From: DATHAP01 sp963762865
Lineage (GTDB): Bacteria; Actinomycetota; Actinomycetes; JACCUZ01
Length of the DNA: 64,000 nt
Direction: 5' to 3'
NCBI GenBank assembly: GCA_963762865.1
Contig: CAVXNC010000014.1
Coordinates: 186,001 to 250,000, forward strand
This document shows positions 16,739 to 25,483 of the stretch, piece after piece. Position numbers and translations under genes: made by a program. The notes beneath the pieces are model-generated. The model was given only the letters and a program-made list of their open reading frames with translations. It was not told the DNA's origin and did not search any database. Position 1 is the stretch's first letter. Each line of letters starts with the position of its first letter.

Positions 16739-17469
16739 CCGACCAGCACCTCCTCGGCTGACACGTCGACCGGCTCGTCGCCGTCGACGCGGACCAGTGT
16801 GCGCGCCGGCACCCGTGGGTCGCCGGGCACCCGCCGCGCGACGTTGACGTAGGAGAACCGGTGCTCGGGGCAGGGGCCGTGCTCGTCGAGGGCCGCGCTG
16901 TGCACCGGGGTGATGTAGCCCTTGTGCCCGAGGAAGTCGTACGTCGGGAAGCGCTCGTGCAGGCCCGACATGAGCCGGTCCCTGGTGACCTTGGCGACGA
17001 CCGACGCGGCGGCGATCGAGGCGCTGACGCGGTCGCCCTTCCAGACCGCCAGCGCCGGCGCCGGCAGGCCGCGGATCGGGAAACCGTCGGTCAGCACGTA
17101 GGCCGGCACCACGTCGAGCTGAGCGAGAGCCCGGCGCATCCCCTCGACGTTGCACACGTGCAGCCCGATCCGGTCGACCTCCTGCGGCGGCACCACGACT
17201 GCCGACCAGGACACCGCGCGGCGCACGACCTCGTCGTAGACCCGGTCGCGCGCGGCCGGGGTTAGCAGCTTGGAGTCGGCGAGGTCCGGGACCTGGCCGC
17301 GGCGGCCGGTCGGGAGCACCACTGCGGCCACGACCAGCGGGCCGGCGCACGCACCGCGGCCGGCCTCGTCGGCCCCGGCGACCGGGGTCAGCCCGGCACG
17401 CTCGAGGGCCCGCTCGTACGCCCAGAGGCCACCCTCTCGGCGGACCACGAAACGCTGTGCCACTCGCAT
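16735..17469 (-). CDS. rnhB: Ribonuclease HII
   Basis: Removes ribonucleotides from DNA by nicking RNA/DNA hybrids. 244 aa with the catalytic set DEAGRG (residues ~34-39), LADSKLLTP, and GDRVSASIAAASVVAKVTRD. The downstream HERFPTYDFLGHKGY signature is also present. ATG start at 17469. It is upstream of and coupled to the DUF2469 gene and 29 nt from the lepB stop. Confidence 0.93.
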   Translation of the reverse strand: MRVAQRFVVRREGGLWAYERALERAGLTPVAGADEAGRGACAGPLVVAAVVLPTGRRGQVPDLADSKLLTPAARDRVYDEVVRRAVSWSAVVVPPQEVDRIGLHVCNVEGMRRALAQLDVVPAYVLTDGFPIRGLPAPALAVWKGDRVSASIAAASVVAKVTRDRLMSGLHERFPTYDFLGHKGYITPVHSAALDEHGPCPEHRFSYVNVARRVPGDPRVPARTLVRVDGDEPVDVSAEEVLVG

Positions 17470-17498
17470 CGAGCGAAGCCTACGACGGGGCCGCCCGC

Positions 17499-18422
17499 TC
17501 AGCGGGCCGACGCGTCCAGCTCAGGCTGCTCGAAGGTGTCCGGCCGGTGGAGGATTCCGGCCCGGTCGAGCGGCCAGACGATCGTGAAGGCGCGGCCGAT
17601 GACGTCGTCGACGGGCACGAACCCCTTGCCTGGCTGGTTGCGGTGGGCCCGGCTGTCCTCCGAGACCGAGCGGTGGTCGCCCATGACCCAGAGCTCGCCC
17701 TCGGGCACGACGATCTTGAACTTGCTCAGCGACGACGAGTCCTGCGGGAAGAGGTAGTCCTCCTCCTCCAGCGGCACCCCGTTGACCTTGAGCACGCCGT
17801 TCCCGTCGGCCTCGACCGTGTCGCCGCCGACGCCGATCACCCGCTTGATCAGGTCCTCCTCGCCGGCCGCCGGCGCGAGCCCGACGAAGACCAGGGCGTC
17901 GCGGACCGCACCGAGCACGCCGCCGCGGTCGACGACCTCGGGCCCGTTGAGCCAGCCCCCCGGGTCTCGGAAGACGACGACGTCGCCGCGGTGGATCTCG
18001 TCGGGCTTGTCGGCGAGCTTGTTGACCAGGACCCGGTCGTTGACGAGCAGCGTGTTCTCCATCGAGCCCGACGGGATGTAGAACGCCTGCACGAGGAACG
18101 TCTTGATGAGCACCGAGATCAGCAGCGCGGTGATCACGATGCCGGGGAGCTCGCGGAAGAAGGACTTGCGCTTGGGGCGGTCCGGGCGCTGGCGGCGCTC
18201 CTGTCCGGGCGGTGCGGGCGGAGCGGGCGGCGTGGGCTGGGACTGCGTGGGCTGCGACCGCGTGGGCCGGGACGGCGTCGGCTGGGCCGGCGCTGGCTGG
18301 GAGGACGCGGGCGACGGAGAGGACGCGGTCGGGGCGGCCGGCGCCGGCTGGGTCGCCGATGGCGACTCCGGGGTGGCTGCCCTGGAGCCGGCGACCCCGT
18401 GCGGGGCGTCATCGGTCGTCAT
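17499..18422 (-). CDS. lepB: Type I signal peptidase with Pro/Ser-rich N-terminus
   Basis: Cleaves Sec/Tat signal peptides outside the membrane. 307 aa from ATG 18422: ~85 residues of cytoplasmic low-complexity (QPAPAAPTASSPSPASS, then SQPT/SRPT repeats). One TM helix follows (LPGIVITALLISVLIKTFLV), then the catalytic Ser in FYIPSGSMENTLL and the catalytic Lys in EEDLIKRVIGVGGDTVE. The downstream box GELWVMGDHRSVSEDSR is also present. First of two adjacent lepB paralogues; the gap 18423-18570 holds nothing recognised. Confidence 0.93.
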   Translation of the reverse strand: MTTDDAPHGVAGSRAATPESPSATQPAPAAPTASSPSPASSQPAPAQPTPSRPTRSQPTQSQPTPPAPPAPPGQERRQRPDRPKRKSFFRELPGIVITALLISVLIKTFLVQAFYIPSGSMENTLLVNDRVLVNKLADKPDEIHRGDVVVFRDPGGWLNGPEVVDRGGVLGAVRDALVFVGLAPAAGEEDLIKRVIGVGGDTVEADGNGVLKVNGVPLEEEDYLFPQDSSSLSKFKIVVPEGELWVMGDHRSVSEDSRAHRNQPGKGFVPVDDVIGRAFTIVWPLDRAGILHRPDTFEQPELDASAR

Positions 18423-18570
18423 GTCGTCCGTCCTCCGTCCCCGTGGCACCCGTCGCGGTCGCTCCGTGCTGCCGAACTGCCTGCCAGACTGCCCGACCGG
18501 ACTGCCGGCCAGCCGTCGGAACGCCGCCCGCGTCGCGGTGCCCGAGCGTACGTCGCGGACCTGTGAACCA

Positions 18571-19239
18571 TCATGGCAGGCCGCCCAGCCGTTCGAGGGG
18601 CCAGACGACGCCGACGACGCGGCCGACGAGGTCGCTCTCGGGCACCGTCCCACCTCCGGGGTCGCCCAGGTGGGCGCGTGAGTCCATCGAGTCGGAGCGG
18701 TGGTCGCCCATCACCCACAGCCGTCCCATCGGCACCCGGACGTCGAACTTCAGCGTCGACGGCGTGTCGCCGGGGAAGAGATAGCGCTTCTCCTGCAGCG
18801 GCCGGCCGTTGACGGTGATCCGGCCGTGCGCGTCGCAGCACACGACCCGGTCGCCGCCGACCCCGATCACCCGCTTCACGTAGTCGGTGCGCCCGGTCCC
18901 GGCGAGCCCGAAGGTCAGGAACCGGACGGCCTTGGCGGACCAGCCGGGCCAGCCACCGGAGGACGCCGCGATCGCGCCGAACGTGTCGGTGCCGTCGAAG
19001 ACGACCACGTCGCCGCGGTGGACGGAGCCGAACCGGTAGCTGACCCGGTCGACCAGGATCCGGTCACCCACGTCGAGGGTCTGCCGCATCGACCCGGACG
19101 GGATCGAGAACGGGGTCACCACGAAGGTCCGGACGAGGACGGAGGCGAGCAGCACGACGAGCAGTGTCGTGACCAGACGGCGGCCTCGCGGCGGCCGCTG
19201 CGCTCGCCGTCGCCCGCGCGGCCGGCGGCGGTGCTGCAC
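18571..19239 (-). CDS. lepB: Second type I signal peptidase
   Basis: 222-aa paralogue of the downstream neighbour. From GTG 19239 the N-terminus is short and very basic (QHRRRPRGRRRAQRPPRGRR), then one TM helix (LVTTLLVVLLASVLVRTFVV). Catalytic Ser is in FSIPSGSMRQTL and Lys in TDYVKRVIGVGGDRV; the GRLWVMGDHRSDSMDSR box is intact. An insertion carrying CCDAHGRITVNGRPLQ is visible. Start chosen 19 nt after rplS; the open frame upstream overlaps rplS. Tandem lepB genes beside rplS are common in actinobacteria. Confidence 0.9.
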   Translation of the reverse strand: MQHRRRPRGRRRAQRPPRGRRLVTTLLVVLLASVLVRTFVVTPFSIPSGSMRQTLDVGDRILVDRVSYRFGSVHRGDVVVFDGTDTFGAIAASSGGWPGWSAKAVRFLTFGLAGTGRTDYVKRVIGVGGDRVVCCDAHGRITVNGRPLQEKRYLFPGDTPSTLKFDVRVPMGRLWVMGDHRSDSMDSRAHLGDPGGGTVPESDLVGRVVGVVWPLERLGGLP

Positions 19240-19258
19240 CAGCTGGACGCCCCGCGCG

Positions 19259-19621
19259 TCAGCTGGCGGTCGGCCTGCTGTCGCGGCGCTCCTTGATCTT
19301 GGCAGCCTTGCCGCGGAGGTCGCGGAGGTAGTAGAGCTTGGCCCGGCGGACGTCACCACGCGTCACGACCTCGATCTTGTCGATGACCGGCGTGTGGACC
19401 GGGAAGGTGCGCTCGACGCCGACGCCGAAGCTGACCTTGCGGACGGTGAAGGTCTCGCGGACCCCGGCGCCCTGTCGGCGGATGACGACGCCCTGGAAGA
19501 CCTGGATGCGGGAGCGGGTCCCCTCGACGACCTTGACGTGGACCTTGAGGGTGTCGCCGGGGCGGAACTCGGGGATGTCCGAGCGCTTGCCTGCGGCGTC
19601 GAGTGCGTCCAGCGTCTGCAT
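19259..19621 (-). CDS. rplS: 50S ribosomal protein L19
   Basis: 120 aa from ATG 19621 (MQTLDALDAAGKRSDIPEF). Core motifs: RPGDTLKVHVKVVEGTRSR, VFQGVVIRRQGAGVRETFTV and AKLYYLRDLRGKAAKIKE. It sits at the 30S-50S interface. Upstream frame extension to 19654 lacks family support. It follows trmD after 135 nt of non-coding sequence, suggesting its own promoter or leader. Confidence 0.95.
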   Translation of the reverse strand: MQTLDALDAAGKRSDIPEFRPGDTLKVHVKVVEGTRSRIQVFQGVVIRRQGAGVRETFTVRKVSFGVGVERTFPVHTPVIDKIEVVTRGDVRRAKLYYLRDLRGKAAKIKERRDSRPTAS

Positions 19622-19756
19622 GGGGATCTCATCTCTCGCGGTGCCACAGGTCACCCACGGTGGTGGGGGTTGCAGTTGTGAGCGGTCCCGTCGTGGTGCA
19701 GCGCCCTCCCTGTGGCGGGGGCGCTCGCGGTGAGACCGCTGGTCCTTGCGGACGCG

Positions 19757-20554
19757 TCAGTCTGCCACAGGGCCGGAGCCCCGAGCCAATCCGCCGGCAG
19801 GGCCCGGGACCCAGCCCAGCTCCGCGAGCAGCGCGAGGTCGTGGCGGTCCAGAGCGGCCGGGTCGAGCGCGGCCACCAGGTCAGGGCGCCTTTCGGACGT
19901 ACGCCGCAAAGCCTGGTCGCGACGCCACCTCGCGACCTTGCCGTGGTCGCCGGAGAGCAGCACCTCGGGCACCGCGTGGTCCCGCCACACCGCCGGCTTG
20001 GTGAAGCCTGGCGCCTCGAGCAGGCCGCCCGACGCCGCGCTGTGCGACTCCTCGACCAGGGACTCGGCGTTGCCGATGACGCCGGGCAGCAGCCGCGCGA
20101 CCGCCTCGACGATAGCGAGCACGGCGACCTCGCCGCCGTTGAGCACGTAGTCGCCGAGGGAGACCTCGAGCACCCGGGCGCGGCCCGCGGCCTCGTCGAG
20201 CACCCGCTGGTCGATGCCCTCGTAGCGGCCGCAGGCGAAGACCAGGTGCTCCTCGGCGGCCAGGTCCTGCGCCACGGCCTGGGTGAAGGGCGTCCCGCCC
20301 GGCGTCGGCACCACGACGACCGACGCGTCGCTCAGGACGGCGTCGAGGGCGTCACCCCACGGCTCGGGCCGCATCAGCATGCCGGGGCCACCGCCGTAGG
20401 GGGTGTCGTCGACGGTGCGGTGCCGGTCGCTGGTCCAGTCGCGCAGGTCGTGGACGGCCAGGTCGAGGAGCCCGTCCTCGACCGCGCGGCCGATCAGCGA
20501 GAGCCGCAGCGGGGCGAGGTACTCGGGGAAGATCGTGACGACGTCGACGCGCAC
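19757..20554 (-). CDS. trmD: tRNA (guanine37-N1)-methyltransferase
   Basis: SPOUT enzyme that makes m1G37 and prevents +1 frameshifting. 265 aa with the start MRVDVVTIFPEYL, the SAM knot region FACGRYEGIDQRV and GDYVLNGGEVAVLAIVEAV, and the catalytic-aspartate region after the knot (SLVEESHSAASGGLLEAPGF). It follows rimM by 3 nt, so the pair is coupled. Confidence 0.95.
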   Translation of the reverse strand: MRVDVVTIFPEYLAPLRLSLIGRAVEDGLLDLAVHDLRDWTSDRHRTVDDTPYGGGPGMLMRPEPWGDALDAVLSDASVVVVPTPGGTPFTQAVAQDLAAEEHLVFACGRYEGIDQRVLDEAAGRARVLEVSLGDYVLNGGEVAVLAIVEAVARLLPGVIGNAESLVEESHSAASGGLLEAPGFTKPAVWRDHAVPEVLLSGDHGKVARWRRDQALRRTSERRPDLVAALDPAALDRHDLALLAELGWVPGPAGGLARGSGPVAD

Positions 20555-20557
20555 GGC

Positions 20558-21088
20558 TCAGCTCTCGGTCCCGTCGGGCTCGTCGCCCAGCAGGCCGGGC
20601 GGCGGGTCGACCTCGATCACGCGGGCGTCGACGTCGACCGTCGGGACGATCTCGGCGACGAAGGGCACCAGCACCTCGCGGCCGTCGGGGGTGCGCACCG
20701 AGAGCACGTCCTGGCCCGGCAGGTGCAGCACCTCTGCCAGCTCGCCGACCGGGTCCCCGCCGACTGTGCGCACCGCGAGCCCGACGAGCTGGTGGTCGTA
20801 GAACTCCTCGGGGTCCGGGGGCCGCTCCTCGGGATCCACGTCGGCGACGAGCAGGACGCCGCGCAGTCGTTCGGCGGCACCGCGGTCGTCGTGGCCGGCG
20901 AAGTGCAGCAGCAGGCGACCCGAGTGCACGCGGCCGGCCTCGATCGTCAGCGGCCCGGCGGACTCGGGGTCGGTGCGCACCGTGGTCCCCGGGGCCATCC
21001 GGCCCTCCGGGTCGTCGGTGCGCACTTCGACCGAGACGTCACCCTTGATGCCGTGCGGCCGGCCGATCCGGCCGACGACGACGTCCAT
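20558..21088 (-). CDS. rimM: 16S rRNA processing protein RimM
   Basis: Assembles the 30S head domain and binds S19. 176 aa: VVVGRIGRPHGIKGDVSVEVRTDDPEGR is the standard N-terminal domain, and EEFYDHQLVGLAV followed by GREVLVPFVAEIVPTVDVDA is the PRC-barrel domain. It lies between khpA (31 nt) and trmD (3 nt). Confidence 0.94.
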   Translation of the reverse strand: MDVVVGRIGRPHGIKGDVSVEVRTDDPEGRMAPGTTVRTDPESAGPLTIEAGRVHSGRLLLHFAGHDDRGAAERLRGVLLVADVDPEERPPDPEEFYDHQLVGLAVRTVGGDPVGELAEVLHLPGQDVLSVRTPDGREVLVPFVAEIVPTVDVDARVIEVDPPPGLLGDEPDGTES

Positions 21089-21119
21089 GCGTGCGCTGCG
21101 CTGCCCGCGATCGAGCGGG

Positions 21120-21359
21120 TCAGCGCTCGTCGACGTCGAGGAAGTCGACCCGCACGCCGCGGCTCGACGACAGCGCGCCGACGACGGTGCGCAGCGCCTT
21201 CGCGGTGCGCCCCGCCCGGCCGATCACCTTGCCGAGGTCGTCGGGGTGGACCCGGACCTCGAGGGTGCGGCCGCGGCGGGTGTTGCGGTCCTGGACCGAC
21301 ACGTCGTCCGGGTGCTCGACGATCCCGCGCACCAGGTGCTCGAGCGCCTCGTCGAGCAC
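21120..21359 (-). CDS. khpA: KH-domain RNA-binding protein KhpA
   Basis: 79-aa single KH domain. The GxxG loop is visible in DLGKVIGRAGRTAKALRTVV. In firmicutes KhpA pairs with KhpB to bind RNA in cell-wall/division control; the actinobacterial role is less clear. GTG start at 21359, 2 nt after the reconstructed rpsP stop. This spacing supports the corrected rpsP reading frame, because the uncorrected frame would read straight through this gene. Confidence 0.9.
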   Translation of the reverse strand: MLDEALEHLVRGIVEHPDDVSVQDRNTRRGRTLEVRVHPDDLGKVIGRAGRTAKALRTVVGALSSSRGVRVDFLDVDER

Positions 21360-21361
21360 GG

Positions 21362-21960
21362 TCAGCTCTCGTCCGCGGCGGGGGCGGCCTCGGCGGCCGG
21401 GCTCGCCTCGGGAGCGGCCTCGGCGGCCGGCGCCTCGGTCTTCGGCTCCTCGGTGACGGTCGCCTCGGCGGGTGCGTCGGCAGCAGCTCGGCGGGTGCAG
21501 CAGCCTCGGCGGGTGCAGCAGCCTCGGCGGGTGCAGCGGCCTCGGCGGGGGCCTCCGCGGCGACGGCCTTCTTGGCCGCCCGCTTCTTCGGCGTCGTGGC
21601 GCCCTCCTTGGCCACCCCGGCCGAGTCCTTGGCGGCCGCCTCGAAGATGGCCTTCTTGTCGGCCCGCGGCGCGGCGGTCCGCAGGGTGCCCTCGGCGCCC
21701 GGCAGGCCCTTGAACTTCTGCCAGTCGCCGGTGATCTTCAGGATCGCGGCGACCGGCTCGGTCGGCTGTGCGCCGACGGAGAGCCAGTACTGCGCGCGCT
21801 CGGAGTCGACCTCGATGAGCGAGGGCTCCTGGGTGGGGTGGTACTTGCCGATCTCCTCGATCGCCCGGCCGTTGCGCTTGGTGCGCGAGTCGGCGACGAC
21901 GATGCGGTAGTACGGCGCGCGGATCTTGCCCAAGCGCATCAGCTTGATCTTGACAGCCAC
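21362..21960 (-). CDS. rpsP: 30S ribosomal protein S16 with Ala-rich tail, frameshifted in the tail
   Basis: Core S16 (MAVKIKLMRLGKIRAPYYRI, EEIGKYHPTQEPSLIEV) covers about the first 80 residues and is intact. A long tail follows: AAKDSAGVAKEGATTPKKRAAKK, then AAPAE repeats. At 21487 one base is missing from the fourth 18-bp repeat unit. Restoring it leads to ADAPAEATVTEEPKTEAPAA and a stop at 21362, giving 199 aa and a 2-nt gap to khpA. As written, the frame leaves the tail, runs through khpA and ends inside rimM (20947). The ribosomal core is unaffected either way. Confidence 0.88.
21487..21558. repeat. 18-bp tandem repeat in the rpsP tail
   Basis: Units of ctcggcgggtgcagcagc at 21487-21504 and 21505-21522, one change at 21523-21540, and a degenerate unit at 21541-21558. 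Encodes Ala/Pro/Glu (AAPAEA). The frameshift in rpsP lies at its downstream edge. Confidence 0.85.
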
Positions 21961-22147
21961 GGGTGTGGGACTCCTGGGTTGAGAAGAGGTGGCTGGCCTG
22001 CGCCGCGTGGGGTGCGGTGCCCGGCCCGGCCGGAGTGGACACGACAGGACGCGGAGAGAGGGCCGCGAAGCGCCGGGTTCAGCGGGTCATCATGCCAGAC
22101 GGCGCACCCGCCCCTGAAATCGCCGCCTGGCACGATCAACTGTGCTC

Positions 22148-22182
22148 CGACACACCGGACACGCCGGCGGACCGGTGTGTCG
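22148..22182 (-). terminator. Hairpin after the amidohydrolase
   Basis: Perfect 11-bp inverted repeat CGACACACCGG / CCGGTGTGTCG with a 13-nt loop. It lies 20 nt past the stop of the minus-strand amidohydrolase and upstream of rpsP. No U-tract, as is common for actinobacterial intrinsic terminators. Confidence 0.55.
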
Positions 22183-22201
22183 ACGCACACGTCGAGAACG
22201 G

Positions 22202-23281
22202 TCAGGCGACGACGCGGCCGCGCAGGACGACCCGGCGGGGGTGCGCGAGGGCGCGGAGGTCGGCGCGCGGGTCCTGGTCGTACGCCACCAGGTCGGCCGG
22301 CTCACCCTCCCCGAGGCCCGGCCGGCCGAGCCAGGACCGGGCCGACCAGGAGGCGGCACCCAGCGCGGCGCCGGCGGACATGCCGACCTGCTCGTGCAGG
22401 GCGAGGACCTCGCGAGCGATCAGGCCGTGGGGCAGCACTCCCCCGGCGTCGGTGCCCGCGTAGACCGGGACACCCGCCTCGACGGCCGAGCCGAGCACGG
22501 CGTCACACCGGGCGTGCATGTCGCGCATGTGGGCGGCGTAGGCCGGGAACTTCGCACCGGCCTGCGCGGCGTACTCCGGGAAGTTGTCCAGCTGCACCCT
22601 GGTCGGCACCAGAGCCGTCCCGCGCCGGGCCATCTCGGCGATGACGTCGTCGGTGAGTCCGGTGCCGTGCTCGATGCAGTCGATGCCGGCGCCGACCAGC
22701 TCGGCCACCGACTGCTCGCCGAAGCAGTGCGCGGTGACCCGGACACCGAGCTCGTGCGCCCGGGCGATCGCCGCGGCGGCGACGTCGGCGGGCCAGCAGG
22801 TCGCGAGGTCGCCGGCGTCGCGGTCGATCCAGTCGCCGACCAGCTTGACCCAGCCGTCACCGCGGGCGGCCTGCCGCTCGACCTCGGCGACCAGCTGCTC
22901 GGGCTCGATCTCCTCGCCGTAGTTGCGGATGTAGCGCTTCGGGCGGGCGATGTGCCGGCCGGCCCGGATGATCCGCGGCAGGTCGGGCCGCTCGTCGACC
23001 CAGTGGGTGTCCACGGGCACACCCGCATCGCGCAGCAGCAGGGCACCCGCGTCCCGCGACGCCACCGCCTGGGACTCGGTGGTCGCCTCGTCGACGCCGC
23101 CGTGCTCGTCGAGGCCGACGTGGCAGTGCGCGTCGACCAGGCCGGGCAGCAGCCAGCCGCCGTCGAGCACCGTGTCGGCGCCCTGGATCGGGTCGTTGCG
23201 GACGTACCCCTGGTCGTCGACCCAGACGTCGCGCTCCTCACCCTCGGGGAGGACGACGCCGCGGAGGTGCAGGGCGCTCAC
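22202..23281 (-). CDS. Amidohydrolase-family metal-dependent hydrolase
   Basis: 359-aa TIM-barrel hydrolase of the imidazolonepropionase/prolidase-like group. Metal ligands: DAHCHVGL (HxH), VTAHCFGEQS, IEHGTGLTDDV and AGTDAGGVLPHG (catalytic Asp). The GTG at 23281 starts SALHLRGVVLPEGEERDVW, just after ffh (23 nt). The frame is open far upstream across ffh, but that is a GC-rich shadow. Substrate not deducible; relatives are annotated as Xaa-Pro dipeptidase-like or amidohydrolase. Confidence 0.82.
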   Translation of the reverse strand: MSALHLRGVVLPEGEERDVWVDDQGYVRNDPIQGADTVLDGGWLLPGLVDAHCHVGLDEHGGVDEATTESQAVASRDAGALLLRDAGVPVDTHWVDERPDLPRIIRAGRHIARPKRYIRNYGEEIEPEQLVAEVERQAARGDGWVKLVGDWIDRDAGDLATCWPADVAAAAIARAHELGVRVTAHCFGEQSVAELVGAGIDCIEHGTGLTDDVIAEMARRGTALVPTRVQLDNFPEYAAQAGAKFPAYAAHMRDMHARCDAVLGSAVEAGVPVYAGTDAGGVLPHGLIAREVLALHEQVGMSAGAALGAASWSARSWLGRPGLGEGEPADLVAYDQDPRADLRALAHPRRVVLRGRVVA

Positions 23282-23304
23282 GACCGTTCCCTGGCCTGCC
23301 CGCG

Positions 23305-24855
23305 TCAGTTCGACGAGCCGGGGGGCAGCAGGCCCTTGAGCTCCTCGGGAAGCTCGAAGTCCTCGGGCAGGTCGGGCAGGCCGGGCACCGGCTCGCCGGC
23401 CTCGCGGGCCTCCCACTGCCTCTGCTCGAGCGCGCGCTTGGCCGGGTTGCCGGACCGGCCACCCTTGGCCTTGCGCTTCGGCGCGGGTGCCTTGCCCTTC
23501 GACTTCTTGCCGATCCCCATGCCCGGCATCCCCGGCATGCCTGGCATGCCGCCGCCGGCCGCGAGCTGCTTCATCATCTTCTGCGCCTCGGTGAAGCGCT
23601 CGACCAGCCCGTTGACGTCGGCGACGGTGCGGCCGGACCCGCGGGCGATGCGCTGCCGGCGGGAGGCGTTGAGGATCTTGTGGTTGCGGCGCTCCTCCGG
23701 CGTCATCGACTTGATGATCGCCGTGGTGCGGTCGACCTCGCGCTCGTCGATGTTGGCGATCTGCTCGCGCATCGCGCCCATGCCCGGGAGCATCCCGAGC
23801 AGCTTGGACATCGAGCCCATCTTGCGGACGCTCTCCATCTGCGCCAGGAAGTCCTCGAAGGTGAAGTCCTCGCCGCGGCCGAACTTGCCGGCCATCTCCT
23901 CGGCCTGGTCCTTGTCGAAGGCCTTCTCGGCCTGCTCGATCAGGGTGAGGACGTCGCCCATCCCGAGGATGCGCGAGGCCATCCGGTCGGGGTGGAAGGT
24001 GTCGAAGTCGTCGAGCTTCTCGCCGGCACTGGCGAACATCACCTGACGGCCGGTGACCTTGGCGACCGAGAGCGCCGCGCCACCGCGGGCGTCGCCGTCG
24101 AGCTTGGTGAGCACCACGCCGTCGAAGCCGACGCCGTCGAGGAACGCCTGCGCGGTCGTCACCGCGTCCTGGCCGATCATCGCGTCGACGACGAAGAGGA
24201 TCTCGTCGGGCTGCACGGCGTCGCGGATGTCGGCGGCCTGCTGCATCAGGTCGGCGTCGACGCCGAGCCGGCCCGCGGTGTCGACGACCACGACGTCGTG
24301 CATCTTGGCTGTGGCGTGCTCGATCGCGCGGCGGGCGACGTCGACCGGGTCGCCGACGCCGTTGCCGGGCTCGGGCGCGAAGACCGGCACGCTCGCGCGG
24401 TCCCCGACGACCTGGAGCTGGGTGACCGCGTTGGGCCGCTGCAGGTCGGCTGCGACGAGGAGCGGCGCGTGGCCCTGGCTCTTGAGCCAGAAGCCGAGCT
24501 TGCCGGCCAGCGTCGTCTTGCCGGAGCCCTGCAGGCCGGCCAGCATGATGACCGTCGGCGGGTTCTTGGCGAAGCGCAGCCGCCTGGTCTCGCCGCCGAG
24601 GATCCCGACGAGCTCCTCGTTGACGATCTTGACGATCTGCTGCGCCGGGTTCAGCGCCTGGCTGACCTCGGCACCGCTGGCGCGCTCGCGGACGGCGGCG
24701 ATGAAGTCCTTGACCACGGGCAGCGCGACGTCGGCCTCGAGGAGCGCGACCCGGATCTCCCGGGTGGTCGCGTCGATGTCGGCGTCGGTGAGCCGGCCCT
24801 TGCCACGCAGGTTCTTGAACGTGGCGGACAGTCGGTCGGAGAGGGTCGCGAACAC
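23305..24855 (-). CDS. ffh: Signal recognition particle protein Ffh
   Basis: SRP54 GTPase that targets nascent membrane proteins to FtsY. 516 aa: N domain (MFATLSDRLSATFKNLRGKG), G domain with LQGSGKTTLAGKLG, DTAGRLGVDADLM and TKLDGDARGG, and a methionine-rich M domain (KMGSMSKLLGMLPGMGAM; GGGMPGMPGMPGMGIGKKSKGK). A ~70-residue basic/acidic C-terminal extension follows. The partner FtsY is encoded at 32866-34014 and the 4.5S RNA was not found here. Confidence 0.95.
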   Translation of the reverse strand: MFATLSDRLSATFKNLRGKGRLTDADIDATTREIRVALLEADVALPVVKDFIAAVRERASGAEVSQALNPAQQIVKIVNEELVGILGGETRRLRFAKNPPTVIMLAGLQGSGKTTLAGKLGFWLKSQGHAPLLVAADLQRPNAVTQLQVVGDRASVPVFAPEPGNGVGDPVDVARRAIEHATAKMHDVVVVDTAGRLGVDADLMQQAADIRDAVQPDEILFVVDAMIGQDAVTTAQAFLDGVGFDGVVLTKLDGDARGGAALSVAKVTGRQVMFASAGEKLDDFDTFHPDRMASRILGMGDVLTLIEQAEKAFDKDQAEEMAGKFGRGEDFTFEDFLAQMESVRKMGSMSKLLGMLPGMGAMREQIANIDEREVDRTTAIIKSMTPEERRNHKILNASRRQRIARGSGRTVADVNGLVERFTEAQKMMKQLAAGGGMPGMPGMPGMGIGKKSKGKAPAPKRKAKGGRSGNPAKRALEQRQWEAREAGEPVPGLPDLPEDFELPEELKGLLPPGSSN

Positions 24856-24934
24856 GGACCCAGCCTAATCGGGTGAGCGTGCAACCCTTCGGACAGTCGC
24901 TCCGTAGTGAGGGGAAAGGGCAGGAGGGCACGGC

Positions 24935-25483
24935 GTGGCGGTCGCGAGCAGGGCAGGCCTTCGGGACGAGGAGTTCCGGGCGTTCGTCGTCGCCCGGCGA
25001 CCGGCGCTGCAACGACTGGCGACGTTGCTCGCCGCCGGTGACCCGCATCTCGCCGAGGACGTGGTGCAGACCGCGCTCACCCGGTTGTACGTCGCCTGGT
25101 GGCGCGTCGAGCACGACCAGGGGCCGGAGGCGTACGCCCGGCGGATCCTGGTCAACGCGGTCGTGGACGAGCGTCGTCGGCCGTGGCGGCGGCACGAGAC
25201 CAGCCGCGCGGAGCTGCCCGAGGTGGCGTCGCCGCGCGGTGCCGGTCCGGGTGGGTCCACGGAGGACCGCGACACCGTCCGGACGGCGCTCGCCGGGCTG
25301 CCGCCGGGGATGCGGGCGGCAGTCGTGCTGCGGCACTGGCTCGGCTACGACGTGGGCGAGTGCGCCCGGCTGCTCGACTGCAGCGAGGGCACCGTCAAGA
25401 GCCAGACCGCCCGGGGCCTCGACCGGCTGCGTGACCTGCTGTCCGACGACCTGACCCTCACGACCAGCGGAGGTACCCCGTGA
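24935..25483 (+). CDS. SigE-family ECF-type sigma-70 factor
   Basis: 182-aa sigma factor with region 2 (LAAGDPHLAEDVVQTALTRL, EAYARRILVNAVVDERRR) and region 4 (LPPGMRAAVVLRHWLGYDVG, then LLDCSEGTVKSQTARGLDRL). This is the actinobacterial SigE-family (ECF) architecture. GTG start 24935, divergent from ffh across 79 nt. The stop overlaps the next gene by 4 nt, indicating a sigma/partner operon. Confidence 0.85.
   Translation: MAVASRAGLRDEEFRAFVVARRPALQRLATLLAAGDPHLAEDVVQTALTRLYVAWWRVEHDQGPEAYARRILVNAVVDERRRPWRRHETSRAELPEVASPRGAGPGGSTEDRDTVRTALAGLPPGMRAAVVLRHWLGYDVGECARLLDCSEGTVKSQTARGLDRLRDLLSDDLTLTTSGGTP

Noticed and set aside
16421..17350. Longer protein reading through DUF2469 and rnhB
   Set aside because: Upstream part is a shadow of rnhB; the GTGA overlap at 16738 fixes the start.
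22202..25336. Amidohydrolase frame open through ffh to give a 1044-aa fusion
   Set aside because: Upstream part is a shadow of ffh. Family start and spacing put the gene start at 23281.
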